Source: Phallusia mammillata
Lineage: Eukaryota; Chordata; Ascidiacea; Phlebobranchia; Ascidiidae
Assembly: GCA_003260075.1 (NCBI GenBank)
Contig: QLIY01000471.1
Location: 5,287 to 69,286, forward strand
DNA: 64,000 bases
Direction: 5' to 3'
The position numbers and the translations under genes were made by a program. Position 1 is the first letter of the stretch. Each line of letters begins with the position of its first letter. A model generated the notes under the pieces. That model worked only from the letters and a program-made list of their open reading frames with translations. It made no database searches and was not told the DNA's origin. Shown piece after piece: positions 25,989 to 49,942 of the stretch.

Positions 25989-26525
25989 TAGAGATCCTAC
26001 CGAATATTCGGTTTGCCGAATTTTTTCGGCCGAATAATTTGTTGGGATCCGGCCGAAACCGAATCTTTTACGAACACACATTAAAAAGCGTTAAATGAGT
26101 GGGGGGGGGGAAATGTCTGGCGACTAGAGATCCTACCGAAAATTCGGTTTGCCGAATTTTTTCGGCCGAATAATTTGTTGCGATCCGACCGAAACCGAAT
26201 CTTTTACGAACACACATTAAAAAGCGTTAAATGAGTCTTTTCTGCTTAGTCCAAACGAAAATGGCGTCAATCATTAATCGCTTTTTGCACTGCAGACGAA
26301 AAATCAGCAATTGTTAAACCCCACAGAACTAAAATAAGGACAAAACACAACAATTCTCCACTAATTTGCCTGGTAGGTAAACTTATATTTTCATGTCAAA
26401 CACGTAGAGTACGACTTCGCATGGCGTTATAAATGATTCGGTTGATTGGGCCGAATTTATTCGGCAAAACCGCCGAATATTCGGTTTCGGCCGAATCGAA
26501 GGTTCGCCGATTCGGTACATCACTA
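25989..26525. mobile_element. hAT-like MITE (CCGAATATTCGG type) nested in another
   Basis: Ends TAGAGATCCTACCGAAT and ATTCGGTACATCACTA are inverted. CTGGCGAC flanks it exactly on both sides (25981-25988, 26526-26533). It contains a poly-G junction at 26101-26110 that repeats its first 110 bases. The flanks (CGCGACCCC... and GGGGGTCGCGATCCCCAGG) belong to a second, older hAT-like element that it split. Confidence 0.85.
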
Positions 26526-27244
26526 CTGGCGACCCCTTTGGGGGTCGCGATCCCCAGGTTGAGAAACTCGCTGGTTTAAAGGTTTATTTGGGGCATACTT
26601 AACTTTCTGTCACATTTGTGTCATAATTTTGCGTTGGTAAATATAGGCCAGAAACGATTTTCGCCCCTTTGGAAAGCCGCAGATCGACACTCAAATACGA
26701 AACGCAAACGATGTTGGCGTACCATTGAACCATTACATACTTGTTAGTATTCGAAAAACATGAAAGAGATCGCTGAACGTTATCCTGTGCCGATCATTTT
26801 TTTATAAGTGGTCCATTTTACGTCGAACTGATAAACCAAATCGTCAGAGTGAGCCTTACTAACAACGTGTACTTCCATGTTGCTAGTACTCCATCAGATC
26901 ACATTAAATGCAAATAACATGTTTTTGAACTGGGCAAAAATCGTTTATCTGTGCGCTCCAACATTTCCAGGGGTGAACTTCCCTATTGTGAAAATCATTT
27001 TGTAGAGTGGTACACACAGCAGACTAATGACTTATTTTAGGAAACTCCTGTCAATATACGAATTCACTAAAGGGGGGGGGGCAGTGGTACACACAGCAGG
27101 CTAATGACTTATTTTAGGAAACTCCTGTCAATATACGAATTCACTAAACATTTCTGTTGATGATGATCTGCAAAAACGTGTTGGGATCTTGCAGATAGGA
27201 GTGACGTAATGCAAATGAGCGTTTGAAGCATAAGTTGTGCAGTG

Positions 27245-28755
27245 CTAAACTTCAGTGGAGGGAGCATCTGTCCCACAAGTGTTGTATGACCCACATGGTT
27301 GACATTTTAGGCCAAGAATATGGAACTTTACCTCCGACACCTGAAAACACACACAATAAACCACAATAGTTGCAAGTATATGTTTCAGGTTTGTTTCAGA
27401 AAAGGACATTTTTACAAAACCTTTTATAGCATTATTGTAGCAACCAAACAGATACAAAAAATAAATCACCTAAATATAACAAATAACACAATTGAACCAG
27501 AGGCCAAACCTATTTATTCAACAAAGGTTGACTTTACTTTGTAACATACCAAACACCTTTATATGGAAGGGATTGTAGTCACATTTTTAAATGAAAGTAA
27601 ATTGGCATTATGCTGCTTTACCTTATGACAGTCTTTGCATAATATCCACTGCTTGATATTACTATATTCTTCAGGCATTGGTGTATGCTCAATTTCTGTG
27701 TCCAACTGTAAAATATGTACAGCAGTCAAACTTTAGGATTGGCTGATGCCATGTTACTGTTTGAAAAATATTAACCTTATTAAAACTGATAACGTGGATT
27801 TACTATAACACCTGAATAAATTTTCAAAAAGTTTAAATGGTTGTGTGGGCTTAGTTTTGGTTATTTTCTTAAATATTTGTGGTATTTAGGTAAATACCAA
27901 AAAACTAAGGACACAACACCATTAGTAGAATAGTTTGCAGCATGAAAAAGCAAAATTGAAACCATTTTCCATTGTTCTTTCATGGATACAACAGAAACAC
28001 CACAAATTGCACAACGGTAATCTCCCGCTTTTAATAAGCTTTCATAGCATGAGGTATGCAAAACATGTCCACAACTTGGAACATGGCTGGCAATTGTGGA
28101 ATTGTGTATGTCTTCAAGACAAATTGGACAGTTCCTTTTGGAATTACTTTCAATGCATCTGCAAGCAAAACATTTAAAATATTTATAAACCCTGTATTAT
28201 TTTGTTCAATATTTTTTTGGCTTTAACTAACTTGTGACTTTCAATGATGCTGTTCAGTAAACAAAATCCACAGGTTTCACAATGTTTAAAATTTATTCTC
28301 CCACCAACTCTACAAATTCCACATAATTCACAATGGAACTGTCCCTTGTCCTTATCATCATAAAGTCGACAAATAGCACAAAAGTAGTTGCCAAATTTAA
28401 CATGGCAAGAAATACATCTGTTGGAAAGTATTGTGTTACAAAGAATGAAAACATCACTAAAATCTTCCTGCTGGTGAAGTGTACCAGTAAAACATATGAA
28501 AGAAGAGACAGAAAATGTAACTATGGAGATGTATAAACTTATCAGTACATACTTGTTTGAAATTCCTTGTGTCACAGTACATGCACAACATACAATTTTT
28601 TCAACAGCATGTCTGTTTAGTTTGTGAGAAGAAATTTCTTCGTCGTGACAAAGCCGACAAGAAAATAGTTTGCTGCAGCAAGGACTGACAAACTTGCACA
28701 TTCGCTGGTAATGTTTACAGCCACTCTTCGTCTGGTCCATATCCAAATTTGCCAT
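27245..28755 (-). CDS. RCHY1: RING finger and CHY zinc finger E3 ligase (Pirh2)
   Basis: RING-type ubiquitin ligase of 254 residues; vertebrate Pirh2 targets p53 and other proteins. Exons 28553-28755, 28232-28417, 27963-28158, 27622-27705, 27245-27340 splice in phase. Domains: CHY zinc finger (GCKHYQRMCKFVSPCC, CRLCHDEE, CCAC), CTCHY-type middle (CHVKFGNYFCAICRLYDDKD, FHCELCGICRVG), RING (CPICLEDI...CGHVLHTSCYE...CAICG, about residues 138-180), and a C-terminal zinc ribbon (ILCKDCHK, FHILGLKCQPCGSYNT). All metal ligands I can place are present. ATG at 28755 is preferred; a longer reading starts at a TTG. Order and lengths match vertebrate RCHY1 (about 261 aa). It is divergently oriented from EEF1G. 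Confidence 0.97.
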
Positions 28756-29514
28756 GTGCAATGTTATGCCGGTTACGTTACGCCCAATTGCAAACGTACT
28801 AGCGTTCTATGGTCAAAAACAGCAGAACTGTAAAGATTATACGGTCCATTACTTCATTTAAATCGCTGTTCAAAGTCATCTAAGATCGCTAAAAAATATT
28901 TGAGGAAAAATGCTTTGTAGCAATCACGTCACAAGCTCAATCACCAACTCGTCATAATTGATTGTCTTCGTGCTATTCTCGTAATATCCTATGACCTATG
29001 TGGTACCTGAATCTCCAGATTAATGTCTAACTTAATCAATAGATACTAGATAGATAGAATTGAAAGATTGTCGATCACTGTTTATGACGTCACACGTAAT
29101 AGATTAAACTTACAATCTATATTTCCAGTTTTGCCACAGAGTTCGAGACAAATTAGCGGATAAACAAATGTAAGTTGCGTAAACAACGAGGTGTAGTTTG
29201 TTTGTTTGTTTAAAATGTACACAACAACAATCAAGACCGTATAAACAAACATTTTTACTTGCCCTCCAATCTTCGTACATTTTTAATAAGCCAATTCCAT
29301 ACAAATAATGTCCTTCAGTGTGTTATTAGTTTTGCATTCCCGCTGGTACCTTTTACTGATGCCAATAAATTTAATACCCTGTAGGTTTGGATTATGTGCT
29401 TGTCCACGCATTGCGCAAACGCGAAGGGGACTGTGAAGCTCTTTTTTACTTCTCCCTGTGGCGTGGTACCTGATTTACGTGTCACCAGGCTTATTTCAGT
29501 TACAAATCATCAAA
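28756..29514. promoter_or_regulatory. Divergent promoter region between RCHY1 and EEF1G
   Basis: These 759 bases separate the two start codons. A perfect CRE-like palindrome TGACGTCA is at 29085-29092. A pyrimidine stretch at 29439-29456 (CTCTTTTTTACTTCTCCC) resembles a 5'TOP start, as expected for a translation-factor mRNA. A strong splice acceptor, TTATTTCAG, ends at 29499, only 15 bases before the EEF1G ATG. No intron donor large enough is evident. Confidence 0.55.
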
Positions 29515-30771
29515 ATGGCAGGAAAACTGTATGCGTTTCCTAATAGCTTTCAAGCGCAAAAGATTCAAATTGCTGCAGCTTTTAGTGGAAAAAGTGTAGA
29601 GGTTGCCGACTTCGTTGTTGGAGAAACAAACAAATCTGCGGAATTTTTAAAAAAGTTTCCTTTGGGCAAGGTACCCGCCTTTGAAGGGAATGAAGTAACC
29701 CTCTTTGAGACCAACGCCATTGCATATTATGTGGGAAATGATGAAACCAGAGGTGGGGCTAACGAGGCTGAAGTCTTGCAATGGATTGGTGTGGCTGACA
29801 ACGAAATTCTTCCTTTAGCTTGTACTTGGATTTATCCTACACTTGGTATTATGCAGTACAACAAAGCAGCAACAGAAAAAGCAAAGGAAGACATTAAAAA
29901 AGTTATGATGTTGCTAAACAATCATCTTTTGTCTCGTACATTTGTGGTTGGTGAAAGGATTACTCAAGCAGATATCTCTCTTGCTTGTACACTGCTGATG
30001 CTGTATGTTGGGGTTTTTGATGCTGATTTCCGTGCAGCATTTCCAAATGTAAACCGCTGGTTTACCACCTTGATTAATCAACCACAATTCAAATCTGTGT
30101 TGGGTGATGTACAGCTCTGTACCAAAATGGCACAATTCGATGCCAAAAAGTACAACGAGGTATGTGGCAAATCAGCTAAAAAAGAGCAACCACCCAAGAC
30201 AAAAGCTAAAGAAGAGAAGAAACCTAAGAAGAAAGAAGTTGGTGGTGGAGAAACAGTAGCTCTCCCAGAAGCACCAGCAAAAAAGACGGACCCTTGGGCC
30301 AATTGTCCAGAAGCTACCTTCAACATGGAAGAGTGGAAACGGACATTCTCTAATGATTCACATGAGGTCGCCTACCAATATTTTCTGGATAATTTCCCCA
30401 AAGAAAATTATTCAGTTTGGCACTGCAAGTACATGTACAATGATGAATTGAAAATCAATTTTATGTCAATGAACTTAATCAATGGGATGCTGCAAAGATT
30501 GGAAAAGCTTCGTAAAAATGCTTTTGGTGTCATGCTGCTACTTTGTGATGATGGTCCACCAAAAAAATTGGCTATTGAGGGTCTTTGGATTTGGCTTGGT
30601 GACGAACTTGCATTCAAGAGGAGTCCAGATTGGCAAATAGATTATGAGTACTTCGCTTGGGAAAAATTGGATTATGATAACCAATGCACTAAAGATACCA
30701 TTAAAAAGTTTTTTAAGTGTGAAGGTGAATTCAATGGCATGGAATGTGTAGATTCCTCAGATTACAAGTAG
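29515..30771 (+). CDS. EEF1G: Elongation factor 1-gamma (intronless)
   Basis: Structural subunit of the eEF1B guanine-nucleotide-exchange complex that recharges eEF1A. The 418-residue protein holds a GST-N domain (1 to about 80), a GST-C domain (about 85-200, LSRTFVVGERITQADISLAC), a lysine-rich linker (KAKEEKKPKKKE), and the conserved EF1G C-terminal domain (about 258-418, DPWANCPEATFNMEEWKRTF, YEYFAWEKLD). Length is close to the usual 430-437. The whole coding region is one exon, unlike every other intact gene here and unlike the vertebrate gene. ATG at 29515 is chosen because the protein starts MAGKLYAFP as in relatives. The upstream in-frame extension has only a GTG start and contains the acceptor site. 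No internal stop or frameshift, so it looks functional. Confidence 0.97.
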   Translation: MAGKLYAFPNSFQAQKIQIAAAFSGKSVEVADFVVGETNKSAEFLKKFPLGKVPAFEGNEVTLFETNAIAYYVGNDETRGGANEAEVLQWIGVADNEILPLACTWIYPTLGIMQYNKAATEKAKEDIKKVMMLLNNHLLSRTFVVGERITQADISLACTLLMLYVGVFDADFRAAFPNVNRWFTTLINQPQFKSVLGDVQLCTKMAQFDAKKYNEVCGKSAKKEQPPKTKAKEEKKPKKKEVGGGETVALPEAPAKKTDPWANCPEATFNMEEWKRTFSNDSHEVAYQYFLDNFPKENYSVWHCKYMYNDELKINFMSMNLINGMLQRLEKLRKNAFGVMLLLCDDGPPKKLAIEGLWIWLGDELAFKRSPDWQIDYEYFAWEKLDYDNQCTKDTIKKFFKCEGEFNGMECVDSSDYK

Positions 30772-30974
30772 GGCTAATATTATAGATGCAAAATTTTTCG
30801 TCCTACTCTGTTATATGTTCCATGATATTGTGTATTGGGAGGTAGAAATGTATGGTTTTTGTCATAGTTTATCCACCAATCAAATTAAACAATGGTAACA
30901 GATGCATTGTGTGTGTGTGTTTTGTATGAAGGTGTAGGTTTAGGAAAAGTTGTTTTTATTATAAATTAGGTAAA
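30772..30974. other. Short EEF1G-SRA1 spacer
   Basis: 203 bases between stop and next ATG on the same strand. ATTAAA near 30884 could be a poly(A) signal. AATTAG (AG at 30968-30969) lies just before the SRA1 ATG and could serve as a splice acceptor. Confidence 0.4.
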
Positions 30975-31925
30975 ATGCAGCCTGGTGGGCCAGGGTGGAA
31001 TGATCCGCCAAAACTAAACTATCAAGTGTATTCTGAGACAAAGACAAGAAGAAATGTTTTAAACAAGCGGGTGGCATACTTGGGTAATGAAACTACTACT
31101 GCAAAAAACACAGAGAGTATAGGACTAGATGCCAGTAAACCCCCACCAACATGCAATTTCCTTCAAGTAGCTGACAATAAAGAAGAAACAAAAACATCTG
31201 ACAAACCAACAGTAAAAGTTGATATCTTTACACCCGGTAGTGGACCTGCAAAGGACATGGTGTCACCTGTTCAAAACAAACTGCCTGATGATCTGGTGGA
31301 AACTACATGTGATGACAAATTTGACGTAGTAACACAGATACAAATGCTCGTGGATAAATTGGAGGTGTGTCTTGTAAGACGTATGCTTAACTTCCATGCA
31401 TGAAGTCAAAATTATGTTTTAGGCTGCTTCACGAAAAGAAGTTGAGAAAAAAGTCTCTATGTTTGTAAAATTGAAAGAGGTCAATGAGCTTTCTGATAAT
31501 GTGGCAAACAAAATGAAAGAGCTGGTTTTTTACCTGTCCACTAAGCAGCACCAAAAGGCATGGGATATACATGTCGCCTTGACCTGTGACCACTTTTCAG
31601 AGGTAAATAGGTAACTTGCGTTTACCAACAAGTTACATATGAAGCAATTTATTTTGAGGGACAGTAATCATCTTGCTTCAAGTATAATAGCTTTTTAATT
31701 ATATAATTTTTAACCATATAAAGTTTTATCTGAAATAAAGCTAACATTTTAGAATTGATAAGGCATATTGTTCCACTTGGAAATTTTTTAGGCAGTTTCC
31801 AAAAAAGGTCAAAAACATGGATCTAAGCTAACTGTTAAAAAAATGTTTGCTTGTAGGTCAGTCAGTGGATGCCAGGAGTAAAGAGACTGATCAACACCCT
31901 AAGAGATATTGATAGTTTAAACTAA
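30975..31925 (+). CDS. SRA1: Steroid receptor RNA activator protein homolog
   Basis: Three exons, 30975-31364, 31423-31602 and 31857-31925, give 212 residues, all in phase 0. The N-terminal motif PGGPGWNDPPKLNYQ and the C-terminal helical SRA1 domain (MLVDKLEAASRKEVEKKVSM, STKQHQKAWDIHVALTCDHF, SQWMPGVKRLI) are diagnostic. In vertebrates the locus yields a non-coding coactivator RNA and a protein (SRAP); here only the protein can be judged. AATAAA at 31985 is a likely poly(A) signal. It lies 203 bases downstream of EEF1G on the same strand, so joint transcription is possible. Confidence 0.93.
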
Positions 31926-32836
31926 AATTTATAGTTTCTTGAATTTTATACCTGACATGTAAAGTTGTATTGTTGTTTTTCGTCAATAAATCATTATGTT
32001 GCATTTTTTGACACAAAACACTCTTTTACAGGGCAGATAAAATATTATTTTTGCACTTGAGATCACATAACAATAAATAAGATAAAATTACAAAACAACT
32101 GATTCATCAAATTTCTGTGATAAAAAACAACAACAAAATGAAATATGTATAACTAAAACAAGGCACACATATTCGGCATAAGACTAGTGATACACCTATC
32201 CCGTCTTACACTTACCCCCTAAAAGAATCAATTGTTGTTTTAAGACAAGTCAAATTTTTTTATGACAGAAATGGCCTTTATGATATAAAAGCTGTACAAA
32301 ACAAAATTGTTGGCTGACAATTTGAAAATTTGCCTGACACCAAAACAATGCTAATAAGGTATATTTACTCAAAATGTTTTGGACAACTAAAACTTTAGGT
32401 GCATCAGTATACATAATGTTCAAACATTTTTGAAGCCTCTTTGGTAGTGCAAATATTGCAGGTTGTTGGTCCGTGTACCTAGGGCGTACAATAGAAGCTC
32501 AAAAAAAAACATACAAAGGCTGCTGCATAAAATGATGTAACGATTTGAAGAAATGTTAGGGGGGGGGGTGTACAATAGAAGCTCAAAAAAATATACAAAG
32601 GCTGCTGCATAAAATGATGTAACGATTTGAAGAAATGTTAAATGCATAGAAACTGGTTGGCCCCCCTACAGCTCTGGTTTCTGTTTGGGGAACAGACATG
32701 ATTAAGTGAAGAAAAGGTTTAAAGCAGAGTAAAACACAAATCTGACTTGGTCACGAAAGGAAAGTGCACATGCTGATTACTGTAGGAATCACAAGCAAGT
32801 GTGAAGTACAACTGGCCATAAAATATGTTGTTTAAC
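31926..32836. other. Convergent 3' region between SRA1 and the Tec kinase
   Basis: AT-rich, with no ORF of interest. A poly-G junction at 32559-32568 separates two copies of a 73-base segment (32486-32558 and 32569-32641). Confidence 0.7.
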
Positions 32837-46111
<13,275 letters not shown>

Positions 46112-46301
46112 GGTTTATAATTCCTTGAAGATAGTCCAACAGGGTTTGGCAATGTTATGAAACCCAAAACATATTGAATGACAAGTGTACCAAGTTTTTT
46201 TTTATATGTCACATGTTAAGTTAAGAGACAGTTTTGTTGTAACAAGTTTTACAGATGGTAATCTATTTGCAGCTGTTAAAAGATATTTTTGTGGCACTGT
46301 A

Positions 46302-47051
46302 CCAGATTGGAAAGAATGGCCTGCGTGGAGGATTTATCCGCCGCGCAATATTTTGGATTTCCCCTTGTAATCCGCGCAAATTTAGGCTTTTTACGTGTAA
46401 TCCGCACAAAAAAATGTTGTCCGCGCAACTTAGCACAGCTTTCGTAGGTAACTATAATAAACTTTTTTAAAATTTTAGTTTTTCATTGCACAATGCAGTT
46501 CTATGTCGTCACAAGCGTTATTCGCGAACAATCCGCGTAAATCAGTCAAGCCCATCGAAAATTACCGATCGTCACGCTTGAAATAACATTTCTATTTCAC
46601 TAACGTAATCATTAAAAGTACATTTATCTGTATTTTTAGGTTGAGTTTGACTATTAAAGTGACTGTCGGCTGGGCAAGTTGCATAAAATAATGTTTTCTG
46701 CATGACATATTCTAATTACTGACAGTTAAGAGCAGTTTGACAATCATAAACTATCCTTACAAACAAATCAGCAAAATGTTTGAATCGTTATGAAAATGAA
46801 AAATTGTAGAATCTAGCAGAACAGCTGCGTGTGCAATAGAGCAAAACTGAAGATTCGTTGTGTTTATTACTTTATTTAGTTGTTCTTTTTGTCGGCTGGA
46901 TAGTCTTGTAGGCGTTACATACAAATTGCGTTAATCGTTAAATCCACCTGTCAATCAAAAGTCTATCAATCCGCGCAGAAAATTGTAATTCCGTGCAATT
47001 ATTTTGACGAAAAAAAAATCCTCCGCGCAAAAATAAAACTTTCCAATCTGG
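46302..47051. mobile_element. 750-bp hAT-like element with repeated CCGCGCAA boxes
   Basis: Inverted ends CCAGATTGGAAAG and CTTTCCAATCTGG. GCACTGTA flanks it exactly on both sides (46294-46301, 47052-47059). About eight copies or variants of TCCGCGCAA lie mainly in its two ends. No ORF resembling a transposase. Confidence 0.9.
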
Positions 47052-47416
47052 GCACTGTATGCTATGAAAATAATAACTATCACATGTATTTATATATTTA
47101 TAAACAACATGGCATTTCTGGAATGAAAACCCTACTCATACAAGAGATTATTTATAAGATGACACAAAAGTAGTTTCATTTAGTCAAAAATGTATTTGGC
47201 TTTTTACCAGCTTCATAAATAATTATTGTATGATCTACAACATTTTATGTACAAATCTGTACTAGCCTGCATTTTTGTAAACAAAAACCAGCTTCGAACA
47301 GCATAAATATTAGAAAAAATATATTAATATATATATATATATATATATACAGGGTTGNCCAGCTTCGAACAGCATAAATATTAGAAAAAATATATTAATA
47401 ACTATATATATATATA

Positions 47417-47794
47417 CAGGGTTGCCATACCGTCCTTATTTCTAAGATTTGTCCTTATTTTGAAGGGCTATGTCTTAGAAAAGTTTGTTGTCCTTATTTC
47501 TAAGAAATGTCCTTATTTTTGGCTTGAGTCCTTCTTTTGTCTTATTTTCAACAATTACTGGTCAAATCCCTGCTACAAGTAACAGTAAACCTAGACCTAA
47601 GCTGTTGTGAGATGCACGAAGTATTTTCTACGAACAAGGAGTAGCTGCAAAAAATTGTTTCTGGCCAAAATATTTCATATGACATGTCATGACTCGTAAA
47701 ATGCAAAGATTTGTTCAAAAACGTTTGTTTTGTTTTGTATGAAATTTTTTTTTCTGTTGTCCTTATTTTTGGTTTCAAGCCGATGGCAACCCTG
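47417..47794. mobile_element. hAT-like MITE, 378 bp
   Basis: Ends CAGGGTTGCCAT and ATGGCAACCCTG are perfect inverted repeats. It is flanked by TATATATA on both sides. Internal GTCCTTATTT repeats. Confidence 0.85.
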
Positions 47795-48564
47795 TATATA
47801 TATGAAAAAAAATAAGTAACTACAATTTTGTGAAGTTATAAACAGATGACGTCCACTAACATAGGTGTTTAGCGTGAAATACTGCCTGCGCCTACACAAC
47901 AAACGAATTAAAGCAAAAACAATGAAATAAACTTGCATCGACAAGTGTCTGTAAATCTGTAAATCTTTTGAGCTAGCTTCCTTATTATTAACGGAAAGAG
48001 AACGTTATGTTTCCATTTTTACGCTATGGTGAGTTTACACGGTTGAATGATTATGAAACTTCCGCATCAATAATATTTTAACATGAGTAAAGTTGAGTAG
48101 AATTTAAAATTGCAAACACAAAATCTTCGAAAATATGCTGATAATTGCATATGTACGTAAAGCAAACCGAGAGAAGGGAATGGTTTCTAAATCATTTTTG
48201 TACTTTTAATGTTTATGCTTTCAGATTACGTTTATCTGGAAGTGTTTCCGACCTTTGTATTGTAGGAAATTGCTATTACTTCATTGACCAGTGTCATCTC
48301 TAGTTTATCACTAAGACGTCCTGTGGACCACCCAAAAAGTCATCATGGACCAGTGGTGGTCCCTGGACCACCAGTTGAGAACCACTGTCTTTTACCATAT
48401 TCTATCAGTTGTTTTGTTGTGACGTCATACTGGCTACCAAAAAATCATTTTTACCAGCAAAAATCCACGAAATATGTGGATTTGCGCCATGGGTAAAACG
48501 TGCCAAGTGGGCACGACCAGGGCACAGCGCACTACGGGGCGTAAACGGACGTGTTGCTATACAC

Positions 48565-49074
48565 CAGGGGTGCACAACCTTTTTGCTAGGACAGCCGCAT
48601 CGCAGATTCTTATTTCACCAACGGCCGCCAATTACCTGCTTGTTTTTGCTTTTAAATTTATTATGTGAAAAAATCAATAAATAGGCCTTGTCCCACATAC
48701 ATAAACCATTTAATGGCGTTCAAAAATCCCGGATAATTTAAAACTTGATCCACAGATTGAGCTAAACTGTCTGACGACCAGTCTGAGCTATTTATGACGT
48801 CATAATCTATATTGTGACGTAAGAGGTGACTGTTTATTTACATTGTTTGCACACAATAGGCGTATATAAAGTGTGATGCACAGGGTCACTAGGCTGGTAA
48901 TATTCTTTAGTCTTGCAAAATCTATTTAATGCAGTTTGAACAAAATCATTGGTTTGAAAGTCAAAATATTTAGAAAAAGAGGTTTTTACGTCACGACCGC
49001 CAGTGCATATATTTTAATAAACATGTTCACGGCCGCACAAAATCGTCTACTCGGCCGCAGGTTGTGCACCCCTA
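48565..49074. mobile_element. hAT-like element, 510 bp
   Basis: Ends CAGGGGTGCACAACC and GGTTGTGCACCCCTA are inverted, with CGGCCGCA near the right end. CTATACAC flanks it exactly on both sides (48557-48564, 49075-49082). Confidence 0.92.
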
Positions 49075-49121
49075 CTATACACGTTACCCTAATTTTCACT
49101 TAAGTTACAAACTGACACATA

Positions 49122-49450
49122 CCGTATTTACTCGATTGTAAGCCGCCCTCGATTGTAAGCCGCACGCTGGAATTTTTGATACTATTACTTCTTAATACAT
49201 ATTTCTGTTGTTACATAGCACAACTATTTACCCACATTTGTTAGTTACGTTGATAACTGTACCCAACAGAACGTATATCGACGTATAATCTGTACATGCA
49301 TGCATGTTTTGAAACTCAAATAATTTAAAACCTTGGAGTATAGAAATAATTTCGGTATAAAATTAAAATATAAGCCGCCCTCGATTATAAGCCGCACAAA
49401 CGGCAGCTAAAAAACAATATAAGCCGCGGCTTACAATCGAGTAAATACGG
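49122..49450. mobile_element. CCGTATTTACTCG terminal-inverted-repeat element
   Basis: Perfect inverted ends CCGTATTTACTCGATTGTAA and TTACAATCGAGTAAATACGG, flanked by TA on each side. Subterminal direct repeats of TAAGCCGCCCTCGATT. It is non-autonomous. TA duplication would suit a mariner-like rather than hAT element; the class is uncertain. Confidence 0.8.
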
Positions 49451-49942
49451 TAGGCTATACTTTGTATGGTTGTTGTACATAGTTCTAAATCTCAGCAGAA
49501 ACGTGGGTAAGCTGCTGTGTATAACGTAACGATGCGAGTTTGAAAATGTTTATGTTTTTTTTTTAAGTTAAAAACATGGCATACTTAATCGTCTATTTAC
49601 AACATTCAGATCAGAACCAAACACAAAATGCATGTAGGCTAGCCTACGGTTAATATATTTATGTGGCGAATATGCTGTCTCATTTTAATCGGATAGAGAA
49701 AAAACAAGTTCAGTTATAATACAGTAATCTGTAACGCATTGGCTTTTCTTTTGGTTAAATCTCTTTTTTAAACACTAAATTCCATTGTTGCTATGTATAG
49801 GCCAGTAACATTGTTGTGTTGCTAAAAAAATACCGAAAGCAGAAAATGTGATGACGAAGTATAGTGACTGGAGTTTAGTTTCTGTACAGGATTTATTACA
49901 CAAGCAGTTGAAAACCAAAACTTATTTTCCGTTTAATGCGAT

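Larger units (their letters stand above)
19941..27244. other. Gene-poor region rich in transposon remnants
   Basis: This holds the upstream flank of the patched-like gene and then repeats, several listed separately. It also holds poly-G junctions at 21317-21326 (copies about 21262-21316 and 21335-21388), 26101-26110 and 27072-27081 (copies 27007-27071 and 27083-27148). A C run at 23089-23098 has a duplicate of 23021-23088 at 23171-23238. Scattered ORFs of up to 121 codons show no recognisable domain, and I call no gene. Confidence 0.65.
46112..49942. other. Intergenic region between Tec kinase and ficolin-like gene
   Basis: Four defined elements are listed separately. The rest is AT-rich and holds a TA microsatellite (47323-47350), a single N at 47358 with repeated sequence on both sides (47289-47333 and 47360-47403), and a hAT-type right end near 48380 (CAGTTGAGAACCACTG). 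No gene is seen. Confidence 0.65.

Noticed and set aside
29458..29514. N-terminal extension of eEF1-gamma upstream of 29515
   Set aside because: It begins at GTG, contains a splice acceptor, and the conserved protein start MAGKLYAFP is at the ATG.
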